A stretch of DNA of 64,000 nt from assembly GCA_963843645.1 (NCBI GenBank), contig CAWJLE010000003.1, positions 1,488,001-1,552,000 of the forward strand, written 5' to 3'. Shown in pieces: positions 17,715 to 25,467 of this stretch. Position 1 is the first letter of the stretch; every line of letters starts with the position of its first letter. The notes under the pieces are model-generated. The model did not search any database. It had not been told where the DNA came from and saw only the letters and a program-made list of their open reading frames with translations. A program made the translations under genes and the position numbers. Source of the DNA: CAWJLE01 sp963843645. GTDB lineage: Bacteria > Chloroflexota > Anaerolineae > DAOTYC01.

Positions 17715-18596
17715 CTACTGCAGAATTGCCCGCAGCCGCTGCCACAGCGACCTCAGGCTGAGACTCACTTCTCCGCTCGGTGCGTATGCGGTGACCGGCT
17801 GCCCCGCCACGATTGCCTCCGTGACCGCAGGGTCAAACGGGATGTAAGCGCCAACTTCGATCTCGTGCCGGCCGCAGAATGCCACGATTTCATCGACCCT
17901 TTGCGGGTTCAGGTCGGCCTTGTTAACGACGACCAGGGCCGGTACGCCGAAGTGCTCCGTGGTACGCAGCGCGCGTTCGAGATCGTGAACGCCCGAAATC
18001 GTCGGTTCCGTGACGAGCAGCGCCAGATCGACGCCGGTCGCAGCGGCGATGACCGGGCAGCCAATGCCCGGCGGGCCGTCGATGATCGTGAACGCGGCTT
18101 TCTGCCGCTCTGCCAGCAGTCGACCCTGCTGCCTGACCAGCGTCACCAGCTTGCCTGAGTTTTCCTGCCCGGCAAACAGGTGCGCGTGGAACAACGGGCC
18201 GTAACCCGTGTCCGAGCGGCGCCATTCTCCGGCTGTCTGTTCTTCCAGGCGAATCGCGCCCGCAGGACACTGGTAGAAACACGCCGCGCACCCCTCGCAG
18301 GCTACCGGGTCGACCCGGTAGCCGTCCCAGCCGCTCACGACGGCGTCGAAACGACAAACCTCCGCGCACTTTCCACACGTCGTGCACATCGCGCGATCGA
18401 TCACCGCCGCGTGGCCCGACCGGAACTCGTGGCGCTCCTTTTCTTCGTGGGGCAGGACGAGCTCCAGGTTGGCCGCATCCACGTCGGCGTCCACCAGAAC
18501 GAGAGCATGATCGGCGGAAGCGAGGTGAGCCAGCGCCGCGGTCACCGTCGTCTTGCCGGTCCCCCCCTTTCCGCTGAGAACGACCATCTGTCTCAT
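17715..18596 (-). CDS. MinD/ParA-type ATPase with inserted ferredoxin domain (2)
   Basis: A 293-residue deviant-Walker P-loop ATPase: SGKGGTGKTT near residue 9, DADVDAANLE and IIDGPPGIGCPV. Between residues 65 and 115 a two-cluster ferredoxin is inserted (CTTCGKCAEVC and CEGCAACFYQCP). Paired proteins of this kind occur in anaerobes next to NifX-like proteins and are thought to help assemble or insert Fe-S or metal centres. Its ATG overlaps the TGA of the preceding paralogue, so the two are coupled and may form a heterodimer. Confidence 0.87.
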   Translation of the reverse strand: MRQMVVLSGKGGTGKTTVTAALAHLASADHALVLVDADVDAANLELVLPHEEKERHEFRSGHAAVIDRAMCTTCGKCAEVCRFDAVVSGWDGYRVDPVACEGCAACFYQCPAGAIRLEEQTAGEWRRSDTGYGPLFHAHLFAGQENSGKLVTLVRQQGRLLAERQKAAFTIIDGPPGIGCPVIAAATGVDLALLVTEPTISGVHDLERALRTTEHFGVPALVVVNKADLNPQRVDEIVAFCGRHEIEVGAYIPFDPAVTEAIVAGQPVTAYAPSGEVSLSLRSLWQRLRAILQ

Positions 18597-19480
18597 CGCG
18601 GGTCCTCCCAGGCTGTGGGACGAACACAGACCGTCAGTCGGGCGATTTCCTCGTAGAGCCGTTGAAATTGGATCTCGTACTCGGGCAGGGCCTCGATGAG
18701 CGGAACGCCGGCGGAGTAGGCCTCGGCGATCCGTCGGTCCAGCGGGATCCGCATCAGGACGGGAATGCCTTCCGCCCGGCAGTATTCCTCCACCGTCTGG
18801 TCGCCCACGCCGTCCCGGTTGATCAGGACGCCCACGGGCCGCCGCAGCTCGTCGCGCGCCACCTGGACGGCGAGGCGCAGGTCATGCAGTCCAAATGGGG
18901 TCGGCTCGGTGACGAGTAACACAAAGTCCGCTCCACGCAGGCACTCGACGACCGGGCACGCCGTCCCGGGCGGCCCATCCAGGACCAGCAGCTGGTCCGG
19001 ACGCGCCTTCTCCTTCGTCCATTGTTTGAGCTGACGGATCACCGGTGAAGGCATAACCTCCCCCACCTCCATGACGCCGTGCGCAAACGAAACAGGCCCG
19101 CTGCGGCCTTGCTCGATAACGCCCATGACGTGCAGCCTCTCTGAGATCGCCTCTTCGGGACAAAGGCGCGTGCAGCTTCCACAGCCATGGCAGAGCTCCG
19201 GGAAAACGAGGACCTTGCCCCGCACGACTGCGAGCGCGTGGTACTGGCACACCTCGGCGCAGCGTCCGCAGCCCGTACAGCGTTGCGTGTCGATTTCCGG
19301 AGTCAACCGGCCGACCTCACGCCGTCCCTCCATCGACGGCCGGAGGAACAGGGCAGCGTTAGGCTCCTCGACGTCGCAATCCACCAACATCGGCTGCTCG
19401 GGAGCCAGCGCCAAGACGAGGCTGACGGCAACCATCGTCTTGCCCGTCCCGCCCTTGCCGCTGGCGACAGCCACAATCAT
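18593..19480 (-). CDS. MinD/ParA-type ATPase with inserted ferredoxin domain (1)
   Basis: A 295-residue paralogue of the next gene with the same plan: SGKGGTGKT at residues 7-15, DCDVEEPNA, ferredoxin motifs CTGCGRCAEVC and CHGCGSCTRLCP at about 68-110, then VLDGPPGTACPV. The start at 19480 has GGGAAGGA upstream; the longer frame to 19600 is not supported. Probable role, inferred from family and context, is ATP-driven handling of Fe-S clusters together with its partner and the two NifX-like proteins. Confidence 0.87.
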   Translation of the reverse strand: MIVAVASGKGGTGKTMVAVSLVLALAPEQPMLVDCDVEEPNAALFLRPSMEGRREVGRLTPEIDTQRCTGCGRCAEVCQYHALAVVRGKVLVFPELCHGCGSCTRLCPEEAISERLHVMGVIEQGRSGPVSFAHGVMEVGEVMPSPVIRQLKQWTKEKARPDQLLVLDGPPGTACPVVECLRGADFVLLVTEPTPFGLHDLRLAVQVARDELRRPVGVLINRDGVGDQTVEEYCRAEGIPVLMRIPLDRRIAEAYSAGVPLIEALPEYEIQFQRLYEEIARLTVCVRPTAWEDPR

Positions 19481-19548
19481 CTTTACGTGTCCTTCCCTGT
19501 CACAAGGCAGGACAGAGGCAAAGCGCTTTGCCTCTACCCTGCCTGAGT

Positions 19549-19794
19549 CTAAACTCGAATCATCTTCGTTCCACACCTGGGGCAGATCTTTTCCGTGCAC
19601 GGCTCACCCACCACGTGTGGCTCGGTGTGCGTGCACGCCGGGCAAACGCACTGACCGCCGGGGCCTGCGGCCTGCCCACCCATACGGCCCGACCCGGGTT
19701 TCCGGGGACCGGCGCCGCCTTGTCGTCCTCCACCCCCAAGACCAGCGCCACCGCCCCCTCCACCGCCACCGCGACCTCTCGATACTCCGGCCAT
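19549..19794 (-). CDS. Small glycine-rich protein with C-terminal zinc-ribbon/rubredoxin-like cysteines
   Basis: An 81-residue protein. The first half is almost entirely glycine with scattered arginine. The second half has five cysteines in CVCPAC...C...CPRCGTKM, a zinc-ribbon-like pattern. GAGGTGAG lies before the ATG. Similar short proteins accompany NifX/MinD-ferredoxin clusters in anaerobes. No function is known. Confidence 0.7.
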   Translation of the reverse strand: MAGVSRGRGGGGGGGGAGLGGGGRQGGAGPRKPGSGRMGGQAAGPGGQCVCPACTHTEPHVVGEPCTEKICPRCGTKMIRV

Positions 19795-19825
19795 CGGCTC
19801 ACCTCCTTGTGGCCGCTGAATGCGT

Positions 19826-20326
19826 TCAGCTGTTTCCCTTGAGTCGATTCAAACGGGCCTGGGCTTCGTCCAGCTGCCGGCTCAGCGCCTCGGCATCCTC
19901 GCGCAGCCGCCCGGCTTCGTCCTTCTCGTACCCCGGGGAGTCGTGCCCGGTGCACCCGGTGTGGCCGTGCTCGACGCTCTCGGCGCATGGGTCGGCAGCC
20001 AATCCGCCGCTCAGGTAGCGCTCGAGCGCAAGGCGCACGGTTCCTGCCGCACCTGTCGCCGCTTCGATGCCATACTGGCTGAAGAAGGCAAACGCTCGTG
20101 CACCCATTCCGCCGGACAGCATCACGTTTGCACCCAGGCTATTGACGAAACCCGGCACTTGCCCCGGCTGATGGTTGCCGTAGAAGGGATTCTCCACCGC
20201 CCGTACGGTCACCGGATTCTGCCCCTCGACGTCAACGACGACAAAATAGGGACAACGACCAAAATGAGGGCTGACGACTGCATCCAATCCATTAGCATCG
20301 TCTGCCGATACCGCAATGCGTTTCAC
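19826..20326 (-). CDS. NifX/NifB-like dinitrogenase FeMo-cofactor-domain protein (1)
   Basis: A 166-residue protein. Residues 1-115 match the Nitro_FeMo-Co domain (RIAVSADD...VSPHFGRCPYF, SGGMGARAFAFFSQYGI), which binds Fe-S or metal-cofactor precursors. A cysteine/histidine patch follows (DPCAESVEHGHTGCTGHD), and the last 40 residues are a charged heptad-like coiled coil. Such proteins are common in non-diazotrophs, so nitrogen fixation is not implied; no nif structural gene is visible. The start overlaps the stop of the gene before it. Confidence 0.85.
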   Translation of the reverse strand: MKRIAVSADDANGLDAVVSPHFGRCPYFVVVDVEGQNPVTVRAVENPFYGNHQPGQVPGFVNSLGANVMLSGGMGARAFAFFSQYGIEAATGAAGTVRLALERYLSGGLAADPCAESVEHGHTGCTGHDSPGYEKDEAGRLREDAEALSRQLDEAQARLNRLKGNS

Positions 20327-20877
20327 TTTTCTACCTCCAGTTTGGATATTCGGTCCATCACGTCGGCGAGTTGTCGCCGCAAATCAATCGCAATTCTCTC
20401 CAGTTCCGCCATCTCTTCGTCGCGGCGGCGCGATTCTATCGTGGCCGGCGACGCAACGCGGGCGGCCTCAGTTTGTGCGGGCGCTGCCGGCGGAGTCGCA
20501 TTCACCGACGCTCGGCGCGAACCGGTATGGGCTGAGACGGTAGCCCCTGAGGCGGCTCGCAACTGGCCCGACTTGTACGCACCAACGGCTTCCGCAACGG
20601 TCATCTGTGACACGAGGAACACGGGGACGCCGGCCGCATCGAAGACCTGGAATGCATTCGGCCCCACGTTGCCCGTCAGAACCGCCTGTGCGCCATGGTC
20701 GATCACGGCCTGCGCCGCCTGAATCCCGGCACCGCCCCCGGCATGGGCCGCCGGGTTGGCCACCGCCTGAAAGTCGAGAGTATCGGTGTCGACGTACACG
20801 TAAGACCCACATCGCCCAAAACTCGCGCTGACGGGCACGCTCAAATCCACGCCGTCCGCGCTAATCACCACCCACAT
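20323..20877 (-). CDS. NifX/NifB-like dinitrogenase FeMo-cofactor-domain protein (2)
   Basis: A 184-residue second copy of the Nitro_FeMo-Co fold (SASFGRCGSYVYVD, TGNVGPNAFQVFDAAGV), with a serine/alanine-rich linker and a C-terminal coiled coil (RRRDEEMAELERIAIDLRRQL). Both copies end in similar helices, which may let them pair. It overlaps the next gene by four bases (ATGA). Confidence 0.83.
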   Translation of the reverse strand: MWVVISADGVDLSVPVSASFGRCGSYVYVDTDTLDFQAVANPAAHAGGGAGIQAAQAVIDHGAQAVLTGNVGPNAFQVFDAAGVPVFLVSQMTVAEAVGAYKSGQLRAASGATVSAHTGSRRASVNATPPAAPAQTEAARVASPATIESRRRDEEMAELERIAIDLRRQLADVMDRISKLEVEK

Positions 20878-20982
20878 TGTACCACCTCCTGATCATTGAC
20901 ACACGTCATAAAGCTTCCACGCTCGAAAAATCCCCGCAGAAGTGCTGCTGGGCCCGATTTTCCTCCGACCGGCACGGACAAT

Positions 20983-21426
20983 TTACACGTCTGCATCGAC
21001 GCCGCCTGCTGCCTGTGCGTTCTGCGGCACACTCTGCCTCTCGATTGACCCGAGCACGTGCTCGTCGTACACTGCGAGGAAGTGATGAAGGAAGCGATCG
21101 GTCTCGCGCAGGTCCGCCACCCAGGTCGTCAGGTATTCATCGCCTTCTGCAGTCAATTGATAGACCCGGCGCGGAGGCCCGGACACGGCCGGCGGCTGCC
21201 ATTCCGACGTGACCAGCCCGCCATCCTCGAGATCACGCAGCATGCGGTATACCAGGCTCGGGTCCACGTCGCCGAGCCCAAACTCAGCGAGGCCCGCGGC
21301 CAAATCGTAGCCATGGCTCGGATCGAGATGTAGCAGCAGCAACAAGCACGGTTGCAGGAAGCCGCGAATCTGCCGGCGGCAGAAGACACCGCCGTTTTTC
21401 CCCGGACAAGGTCTTCCTCTTGGCAT
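20983..21426 (-). CDS. PadR-family transcriptional regulator (1), first gene of the minus-strand redox operon
   Basis: A 147-residue PadR protein: winged helix with LHLDPSHGYDLAAGLAEFG, VDPSLVYRMLRDLEDGGLV and GPPRRVYQLTAEG, then a dimerisation helix. The N-terminus carries two extra cysteines (PCPGKNGGVFC). ACGGAGGAG precedes the ATG at 21426. A palindromic site overlaps its own -10, so autorepression is likely. The closest relative in the window is the PadR at 22979. Confidence 0.88.
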   Translation of the reverse strand: MPRGRPCPGKNGGVFCRRQIRGFLQPCLLLLLHLDPSHGYDLAAGLAEFGLGDVDPSLVYRMLRDLEDGGLVTSEWQPPAVSGPPRRVYQLTAEGDEYLTTWVADLRETDRFLHHFLAVYDEHVLGSIERQSVPQNAQAAGGVDADV

Positions 21427-21460
21427 ACGTCTCCTCCGTTGCTTTCCTACTACAGGACTA

Positions 21461-21479
21461 AATGTCTATATGGACAATT
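21461..21479. promoter_or_regulatory. Palindromic operator over the PadR-1 promoter
   Basis: AATGTCTATATGGACAATT is an imperfect palindrome (TGTC/GACA arms about a 6-base centre) covering the -10 and predicted start of the minus-strand promoter, the expected place for PadR repression. Confidence 0.55.
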
Positions 21480-21505
21480 GTACTCTAAATTCTTTCACCT
21501 GTCAA
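21477..21505 (-). promoter_or_regulatory. Consensus promoter of the redox operon
   Basis: On the minus strand TTGACA (21505-21500), 17 bases, TACAAT (21482-21477), about 50 bases before the PadR ATG. It is the only strong promoter I see for the eleven minus-strand genes down to 14457. Confidence 0.85.
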
Positions 21506-21560
21506 TATCGTCTTCGCTGCGACCCAGGGCGATTGCGACCCTACCGAAATCTTCCGGCGC

Positions 21561-21570
21561 GTGGTATACT
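21561..21570 (+). promoter_or_regulatory. Extended -10 promoter before the MOSC gene
   Basis: GTGGTATACT contains TGG-TATACT, an extended -10. Its presence inside the upstream part of the open frame argues that translation begins later, at TTG 21618. Confidence 0.5.
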
Positions 21571-21617
21571 TCGCAGTACGCGCCACGCGCAACCGGACCA
21601 CGAAAGGGGAACTGAGG

Positions 21618-22079
21618 TTGTCAAACCAGGAGATCACCGGGAAGGTCGTAGCCGTTTCTGTGAGCGGGAAGAGGACGGACCCAAAGTCACCGCAGGCCGA
21701 GATTCAGTTGCGGGCGGGCTACGGTGTCGAGGACGATTCGCACGCCGGCCTGAGTCAGCGCGAAGTGAGCCTGCTGGGCATTGAGGCAGTCGAGGAGTTG
21801 AACCGGGCATCCGGGATAGAAGCCGGTCCGGGGGCCTTCGCGGAAAACATCACCACCCGCGGCGTCGATCTGGTGTCACTGCCTATCGGCGCGCGATTAA
21901 CGATCGGCGACGCGGTCCTCGAACTGGTAGAGATCGGCAAGCCGCCCGATGCAGCGCATACGTACAGCTTCAAGGGGCACACCCTGCTGCCGACGAAAGG
22001 CATCTTTTGCCGCGTGCTCCGGGACGGCAGGGTCGTCCCAGGCCAGGCAATTATGGTAGACGTCTCGGGCACGTCCTGA
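21618..22079 (+). CDS. MOSC domain-containing protein
   Basis: About 153 residues forming a single MOSC domain (ITGKVVAVSVSG...VEDDSHAGLSQREVSLLG...PGAFAENITTRGVDL...IGARLTIG). MOSC domains, from Moco sulfurase C-termini, handle sulfur or sulfurated molybdenum-cofactor ligands. The conserved late cysteine is present in KGIFCRVLRDG. I place the start at TTG 21618, after GGGG/GAGG and downstream of the extended -10; the open frame reaches GTG 21561. It heads the plus-strand partner cluster of the redox operon. Confidence 0.85.
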   Translation: MSNQEITGKVVAVSVSGKRTDPKSPQAEIQLRAGYGVEDDSHAGLSQREVSLLGIEAVEELNRASGIEAGPGAFAENITTRGVDLVSLPIGARLTIGDAVLELVEIGKPPDAAHTYSFKGHTLLPTKGIFCRVLRDGRVVPGQAIMVDVSGTS

Positions 22080-22130
22080 TGGCCCACGTGCTCACCGTCT
22101 CTTCGACCCGCCAGATCCGCGTCTCGGTTT

Positions 22131-22159
22131 TTGCGGCGACCGGCCGCCGGGAGTATACT
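22131..22159 (+). promoter_or_regulatory. Promoter for the cysteine-type C_GCAxxG_C_C gene
   Basis: TTGCGG (22131-22136), 17 bases, TATACT (22154-22159), 55 bases before the ATG at 22214. Confidence 0.6.
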
Positions 22160-22213
22160 GCCGCCGACAACACCACGAAAACCAAACACTCGATCTGAAA
22201 GGGGTGGACGAAG

Positions 22214-22783
22214 ATGGTCAATTCCGAGGCGCACAAGCACGAGTTGATGGAGCGAGCGTTCCAAATCGGCTTCGAGTACGAGCAGAAGTACGGCGGCTGC
22301 GCTCAATGCTGTTTTGCGGCGCTTCAGGTCGTTCTGGACCGCCGCGAGCCGGAGGCGGACGCGGCATTTCGCACGCTATCGACCATGGCCGGAGGCGTCG
22401 CAAGCATGGGTGACGGCAGCTGCGGCGCCTACGCGGGCGCGGCAGCGTTCATCGGGTATCTCGCCGGACGCACGCGAGACCAGATCGCCGAACCGGGCGA
22501 GGAGCAGGTCAGTGCCGAAGAACGCTCCAGACGATACGGAAAGTCGTGCGGACCAGCCGATGCGTTGATGAAGAAAGTGCACCGCCAGTTCATCGACAAG
22601 TACGGCACGGTTGTATGCCACCAGATCCATCGCAAGTTGTTCGGACGCCCCTACTTCACCGGGGATCCCGAAGAATACCGGAGATTCCAGGCGGCGGGCG
22701 CGTACGATAAGGCCTGTACGAGTGTGGTCGGCGATGCCGCCCGCTGGACGGTCGAGGTTTTGGCGGACGCCGAGCTGATATAA
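22214..22783 (+). CDS. C_GCAxxG_C_C family redox protein (cysteine form)
   Basis: A 189-residue member of the family also present at 14457-14951. Its first motif is YGGCAQCCFAAL, so the site that is TGA in the other copy is ordinary cysteine here. The later signature positions are DGSCGAYAGA, GKSCG, GTVVCHQIH and YDKACTSVVG. Start at ATG 22214 with GGGGTGGA upstream. A 13-pair terminator follows. The family is thought to bind metal or carry a redox disulfide; no reaction is known. Confidence 0.85.
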   Translation: MVNSEAHKHELMERAFQIGFEYEQKYGGCAQCCFAALQVVLDRREPEADAAFRTLSTMAGGVASMGDGSCGAYAGAAAFIGYLAGRTRDQIAEPGEEQVSAEERSRRYGKSCGPADALMKKVHRQFIDKYGTVVCHQIHRKLFGRPYFTGDPEEYRRFQAAGAYDKACTSVVGDAARWTVEVLADAELI

Positions 22784-22811
22784 CAGCTTCTCGCACGTTG
22801 GCTGACGGACG

Positions 22812-22841
22812 AACGCTTCTGTAGCAAGCTACAGAAGCGTT
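22812..22841 (+). terminator. Intrinsic terminator
   Basis: AACGCTTCTGTAG and CTACAGAAGCGTT form a perfect 13-pair stem with CAAG loop, followed by TTCTCG. Confidence 0.8.
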
Positions 22842-22895
22842 TTCTCGTACAGTCTGTCCACGTCGACGCCAGATAGACCTGACACGATGTCTCAT

Positions 22896-22944
22896 GACAG
22901 ATTGCCGTTAAGTGCAGTCGATCTATTGACAGTTTGCCATTAGT
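22896..22944 (+). promoter_or_regulatory. Direct-repeat operator upstream of PadR-2
   Basis: GACAGATTGCCGTTAAG (22896-22912) and GACAGTTTGCCATTAGT (22928-22944) are near-identical copies 32 bases apart, about three helical turns. The second overlaps the -35 and spacer. Likely regulator sites, possibly for one of the PadR proteins. Confidence 0.55.
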
Positions 22945-22954
22945 ATGCTATACT
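22926..22954 (+). promoter_or_regulatory. Consensus promoter for PadR-2 cluster
   Basis: TTGACA (22926-22931), 17 bases, TATACT (22949-22954), 24 bases before the ATG at 22979. Confidence 0.82.
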
Positions 22955-22978
22955 GTGTTCAGGATGGAGGTGAAGAGC

Positions 22979-23371
22979 ATGCCGGGACGGCACGGTTGGC
23001 GATGGCAAGGGATCTCTCGCAAAGCAGTCCGATTTCTGGAGCCGACCCTTCTATTGCAACTTCACCTGGATCCCGCCCACGGCTACACGCTCTTGGAGCG
23101 CCTGAAGGATTCCGGACTCGACGAAATGGATCCGAGCGTGGTGTATCGGGCGCTGCGTGACATGGAAAACCAGGGCTGGGTGATGTCACGCTGGGACCAG
23201 GAACAGAGCCAGGGGCCGCCCCGCCGCGTTTACTCCCTGACGGACTTGGGGGAGGAAGTGCTGGGGGCGTGGATGGCCGACTTCGACGTAACTCGAAGGA
23301 TGATCGATCGGCTGTTGGAGAGATACAATCACCGCGATGAGAAGGACGAATCCCGAACGTCGCACCTATGA
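22979..23371 (+). CDS. PadR-family transcriptional regulator (2)
   Basis: A 130-residue PadR protein with LHLDPAHGYTLLERLKDSG, MDPSVVYRALRDMENQGWV and GPPRRVYSLTDLG, clearly paralogous to the regulator at 20983. I use the ATG at 22979 because GGAGGTGAAGAGC precedes it and the promoter ends at 22954; the open frame from 22934 would begin inside the promoter. It leads a plus-strand set with DUF5320, NifU-like and ferredoxin genes. Confidence 0.87.
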   Translation: MPGRHGWRWQGISRKAVRFLEPTLLLQLHLDPAHGYTLLERLKDSGLDEMDPSVVYRALRDMENQGWVMSRWDQEQSQGPPRRVYSLTDLGEEVLGAWMADFDVTRRMIDRLLERYNHRDEKDESRTSHL

Positions 23372-23411
23372 TGGTCGGTTGGAAGACGTAGGAACGAAAG
23401 GAGAGAGTTCA

Positions 23412-23753
23412 ATGCCTGGAGGAAATAGGACTGGACCGCTGGGGATGGGCCCGATGACGGGGCGCCGGGCGGGCTACTGCGCTGGATTCGCCGCGCCTGG
23501 TTACGCTAATTCGTTTGGCCGGCACGGCGGGATCGGCTGGGGAGGCCGTGGGCACAGGCACTGGTTCTACGCCAGCGGAGTCCCGGGCTGGGCCCGCTTC
23601 GGGAACCTCCCGGGGCAACCGTCGGCACCCGGCGTCAGCTATGCATCGGCAGGGCCGCAAGAGATCGACGTGCTGCGGCAGCAAGCCGAGTGGCTGAAGG
23701 AGCAGTTGGACGTGGTCGGCAAGCGGATCTCGGAGCTCGAACAGAGCGAGTAG
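23412..23753 (+). CDS. DUF5320 domain-containing protein
   Basis: A 113-residue protein beginning MPGGNRTGPLGMGPMTGRRAGYCAG, the hallmark of DUF5320, followed by a glycine/aromatic stretch and a C-terminal coiled coil (EIDVLRQQAEWLKEQLDVVGKRISELE). AAAGGAGAGAG lies before the ATG. These proteins sit beside NifX/MinD-ferredoxin genes in many anaerobes; their role is unknown. Confidence 0.85.
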   Translation: MPGGNRTGPLGMGPMTGRRAGYCAGFAAPGYANSFGRHGGIGWGGRGHRHWFYASGVPGWARFGNLPGQPSAPGVSYASAGPQEIDVLRQQAEWLKEQLDVVGKRISELEQSE

Positions 23754-23777
23754 CGTCGCGTTCGACGGCCTAAGCTT

Positions 23778-23810
23778 AGACTTCCGAAGTCTTGAAAACT
23801 TCGGAAGTCT
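23778..23810 (+). terminator. Hairpin after the DUF5320 gene
   Basis: AGACTTCCGAAGT and ACTTCGGAAGTCT form a perfect 13-pair stem with a seven-base loop; no T-run follows, so partial termination or mRNA processing is possible. Confidence 0.55.
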
Positions 23811-23867
23811 GGCTCGCCAAGAAGTCTGGCCGCGGGAACGCCGACCCGGGCGCAAAGGGAAAGATTC

Positions 23868-24263
23868 TTGGACTACAGCGAAAAAGTACTGGCTCACTTC
23901 AACGCCCCGCACAACGTCGGGCGCATCACGATTCCCGACGGCATCGGCCGGCTCGGGGATCCAAGTTGCGGCGACACGTTCGTTATGTATATCAAGGTGA
24001 GGAACAACACTCTGGCCGACGTGAAATACCTCGTCCAGGGGTGCGCGGCCGCCATTGCGACGTGCAGCGCGCTTTCCGACCTGGCGATTGGACTATCGAT
24101 CGAACAAGCGCTCGATCTGACCGATGACGACATCGCCGCGGAGTTGGGGGGCCTGCCGTTGGAGAAGCTGCATTGCTCCAATCTGGCCGCGACCGTGTTG
24201 CACCGCGCGATTGAAGACTTCGAGAAGAGATCGTGGGTGGCGCGGGCGCTGGGCGCCCGGTGA
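23868..24263 (+). CDS. NifU-like iron-sulfur cluster scaffold protein
   Basis: A 131-residue NifU_N/IscU-type protein starting at TTG 23868 after AAAGGGAAAG. The three scaffold cysteines are seen in GDPSCGD, VQGCAAAIATC and KLHCSNLA, with YSEKVLAHFNAPHNVG at the N-terminus as in the family. The HxxxLA ending (LHCSNLAATVLHRAIEDF) is typical of NifU-like proteins in anaerobes. It should carry nascent [2Fe-2S]/[4Fe-4S] clusters, perhaps for the neighbouring ferredoxin. Confidence 0.87.
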   Translation: MDYSEKVLAHFNAPHNVGRITIPDGIGRLGDPSCGDTFVMYIKVRNNTLADVKYLVQGCAAAIATCSALSDLAIGLSIEQALDLTDDDIAAELGGLPLEKLHCSNLAATVLHRAIEDFEKRSWVARALGAR

Positions 24264-24308
24264 CTTGAGAGTCCGGCGCCTGTGGCAACTGAAAGTACAG
24301 GTGACGAA

Positions 24309-24788
24309 ATGATGCTGTACGTGAACGACAAGTCGTGCGATGGCTGCGGCCGCTGCCTGGCTGCCTGCCCGACTGGCGCAATCCATCTGGTGGATGATGT
24401 CGCACTGATCGACCAGGCGGAGTGCAGTCGATGCGAGGCTTGCCAGGGCGCCTGTCCGCGCGGTGCGATCCTTACGCTGAATGAGCCGAACGAGGCCGGG
24501 GTCCGCCCGATCGAGATAAGCCACTCGGGCTCCATGCAGGCGCCGTCGCCGGCCCCACTGGCATCGCCCCAGGTTGCACTGCGGCCGCTCGTGGGTGTGG
24601 CGCTCGCATTCATCGGGCGTCGGGTGCTGCCTCAGGTTGCGGAGGCCGTGCTGCGAATGTTGGCCCAGCGCAGGACTGAATCTGTCGCTTCGGTCGAGAA
24701 TGGACGTCAGGTCGCAACGCCACGCGCCGACAGGCCGATGGGCGGGCGTCGCCGTACTCATCGCCGGCGCGGCGACCCGGAGATTTGA
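24309..24788 (+). CDS. 4Fe-4S dicluster ferredoxin with long C-terminal tail
   Basis: A 159-residue protein starting at ATG 24309 (AGGTGACGA upstream). Residues 5-60 hold two clusters, CDGCGRCLAACPTG and CSRCEACQGACPRG. The remaining 95 residues include a hydrophobic segment (LRPLVGVALAFIGRRVLPQVAEAVLRML) that could lie on a membrane, and a basic end (GGRRRTHRRRGD). Probable electron carrier tethered to the membrane or a partner protein. Confidence 0.8.
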   Translation: MMLYVNDKSCDGCGRCLAACPTGAIHLVDDVALIDQAECSRCEACQGACPRGAILTLNEPNEAGVRPIEISHSGSMQAPSPAPLASPQVALRPLVGVALAFIGRRVLPQVAEAVLRMLAQRRTESVASVENGRQVATPRADRPMGGRRRTHRRRGDPEI

Positions 24789-24824
24789 AAAGCATCAAGT
24801 CGTGTGTCTCGAGCGCTCTGAAGG

Positions 24825-24853
24825 TTGACTTTTCGGCCAAAAGACTCTAATCT
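24825..24853 (+). promoter_or_regulatory. Promoter for the TrmO-like gene
   Basis: TTGACT (24825-24830), 17 bases, TAATCT (24848-24853), about 100 bases before the ATG at 24957. Confidence 0.55.
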
Positions 24854-24956
24854 ACCATGGTGCCGTGCAGCGGGCGTGGGGATGACTCCGCCCGCTATTG
24901 CTGCGCCTTGTGGCTAGTTCCGGTGTATTCACCGCAAAAGAAGAGGAGCTACTCCA

Positions 24957-25406
24957 ATGCAGTTCACAATGACTCCGATCGGCGTGATCCATTCGCCCTT
25001 CAAGGAAAGGGCGGGAACGCCGGTCCAACCCTCGCGGTCTCAGGCAGTAGCCGAGGTCGAGGTGTATCCGGAATACAGCGACGGCCTGCAGGACATCGAG
25101 GACTTTTCACACGTCACTCTGCTTTTCGTGCTACACTGCTCCTCCGAGTATACGCTGCGAGTGAAACCGTTCCTGGACGATCGATTGCACGGCGTGTTTG
25201 CTACGCGGTATCCCTGCCGCCCGAACCGCATCGGTCTGTCTATCGTGCGTTTGTTAGCGCGACGTGGCAGTGTTCTGGAGATACAGGGCGCCGACATGAT
25301 CGACGGCAGCCCGTTGCTGGATATCAAGCCGTACGTGCCGGACTTCGACATACGGACCGAAGCCGACGTAGAGGTGCGCACAGGCTGGTACGCACATTGC
25401 AGGTGA
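24957..25406 (+). CDS. TrmO/TsaA family protein (tRNA N6-threonylcarbamoyladenosine methyltransferase-like)
   Basis: A 149-residue beta-barrel methyltransferase of the YaeB/TsaA group, beginning FTMTPIGVIHSPFK with FATRYPCRPNRIGLSIVRLL and DMIDGSPLLDIKPYVPDFD, all diagnostic. In E. coli TrmO methylates t6A37 of tRNA-Thr using SAM. In archaea and anaerobes short homologues often sit near molybdenum or metal genes, so a different substrate is possible. GAGGAG precedes the ATG. Confidence 0.85.
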   Translation: MQFTMTPIGVIHSPFKERAGTPVQPSRSQAVAEVEVYPEYSDGLQDIEDFSHVTLLFVLHCSSEYTLRVKPFLDDRLHGVFATRYPCRPNRIGLSIVRLLARRGSVLEIQGADMIDGSPLLDIKPYVPDFDIRTEADVEVRTGWYAHCR

Positions 25407-25467
25407 TTCACGGCGTTGCTCTTTTCAAAATGTTCTCACGAAGCTCATCGAAAACTCGATCCCTCGC

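Noticed and set aside
19826..20877. Nitrogen fixation locus suggested by NifX-like genes
   Set aside because: Single Nitro_FeMo-Co domain proteins are common in non-diazotrophs, and no nifHDK, nifE or nifN is in the window.
22934..22978. Upstream extension of PadR-2
   Set aside because: It begins inside the promoter; the ATG at 22979 has a good ribosome site.
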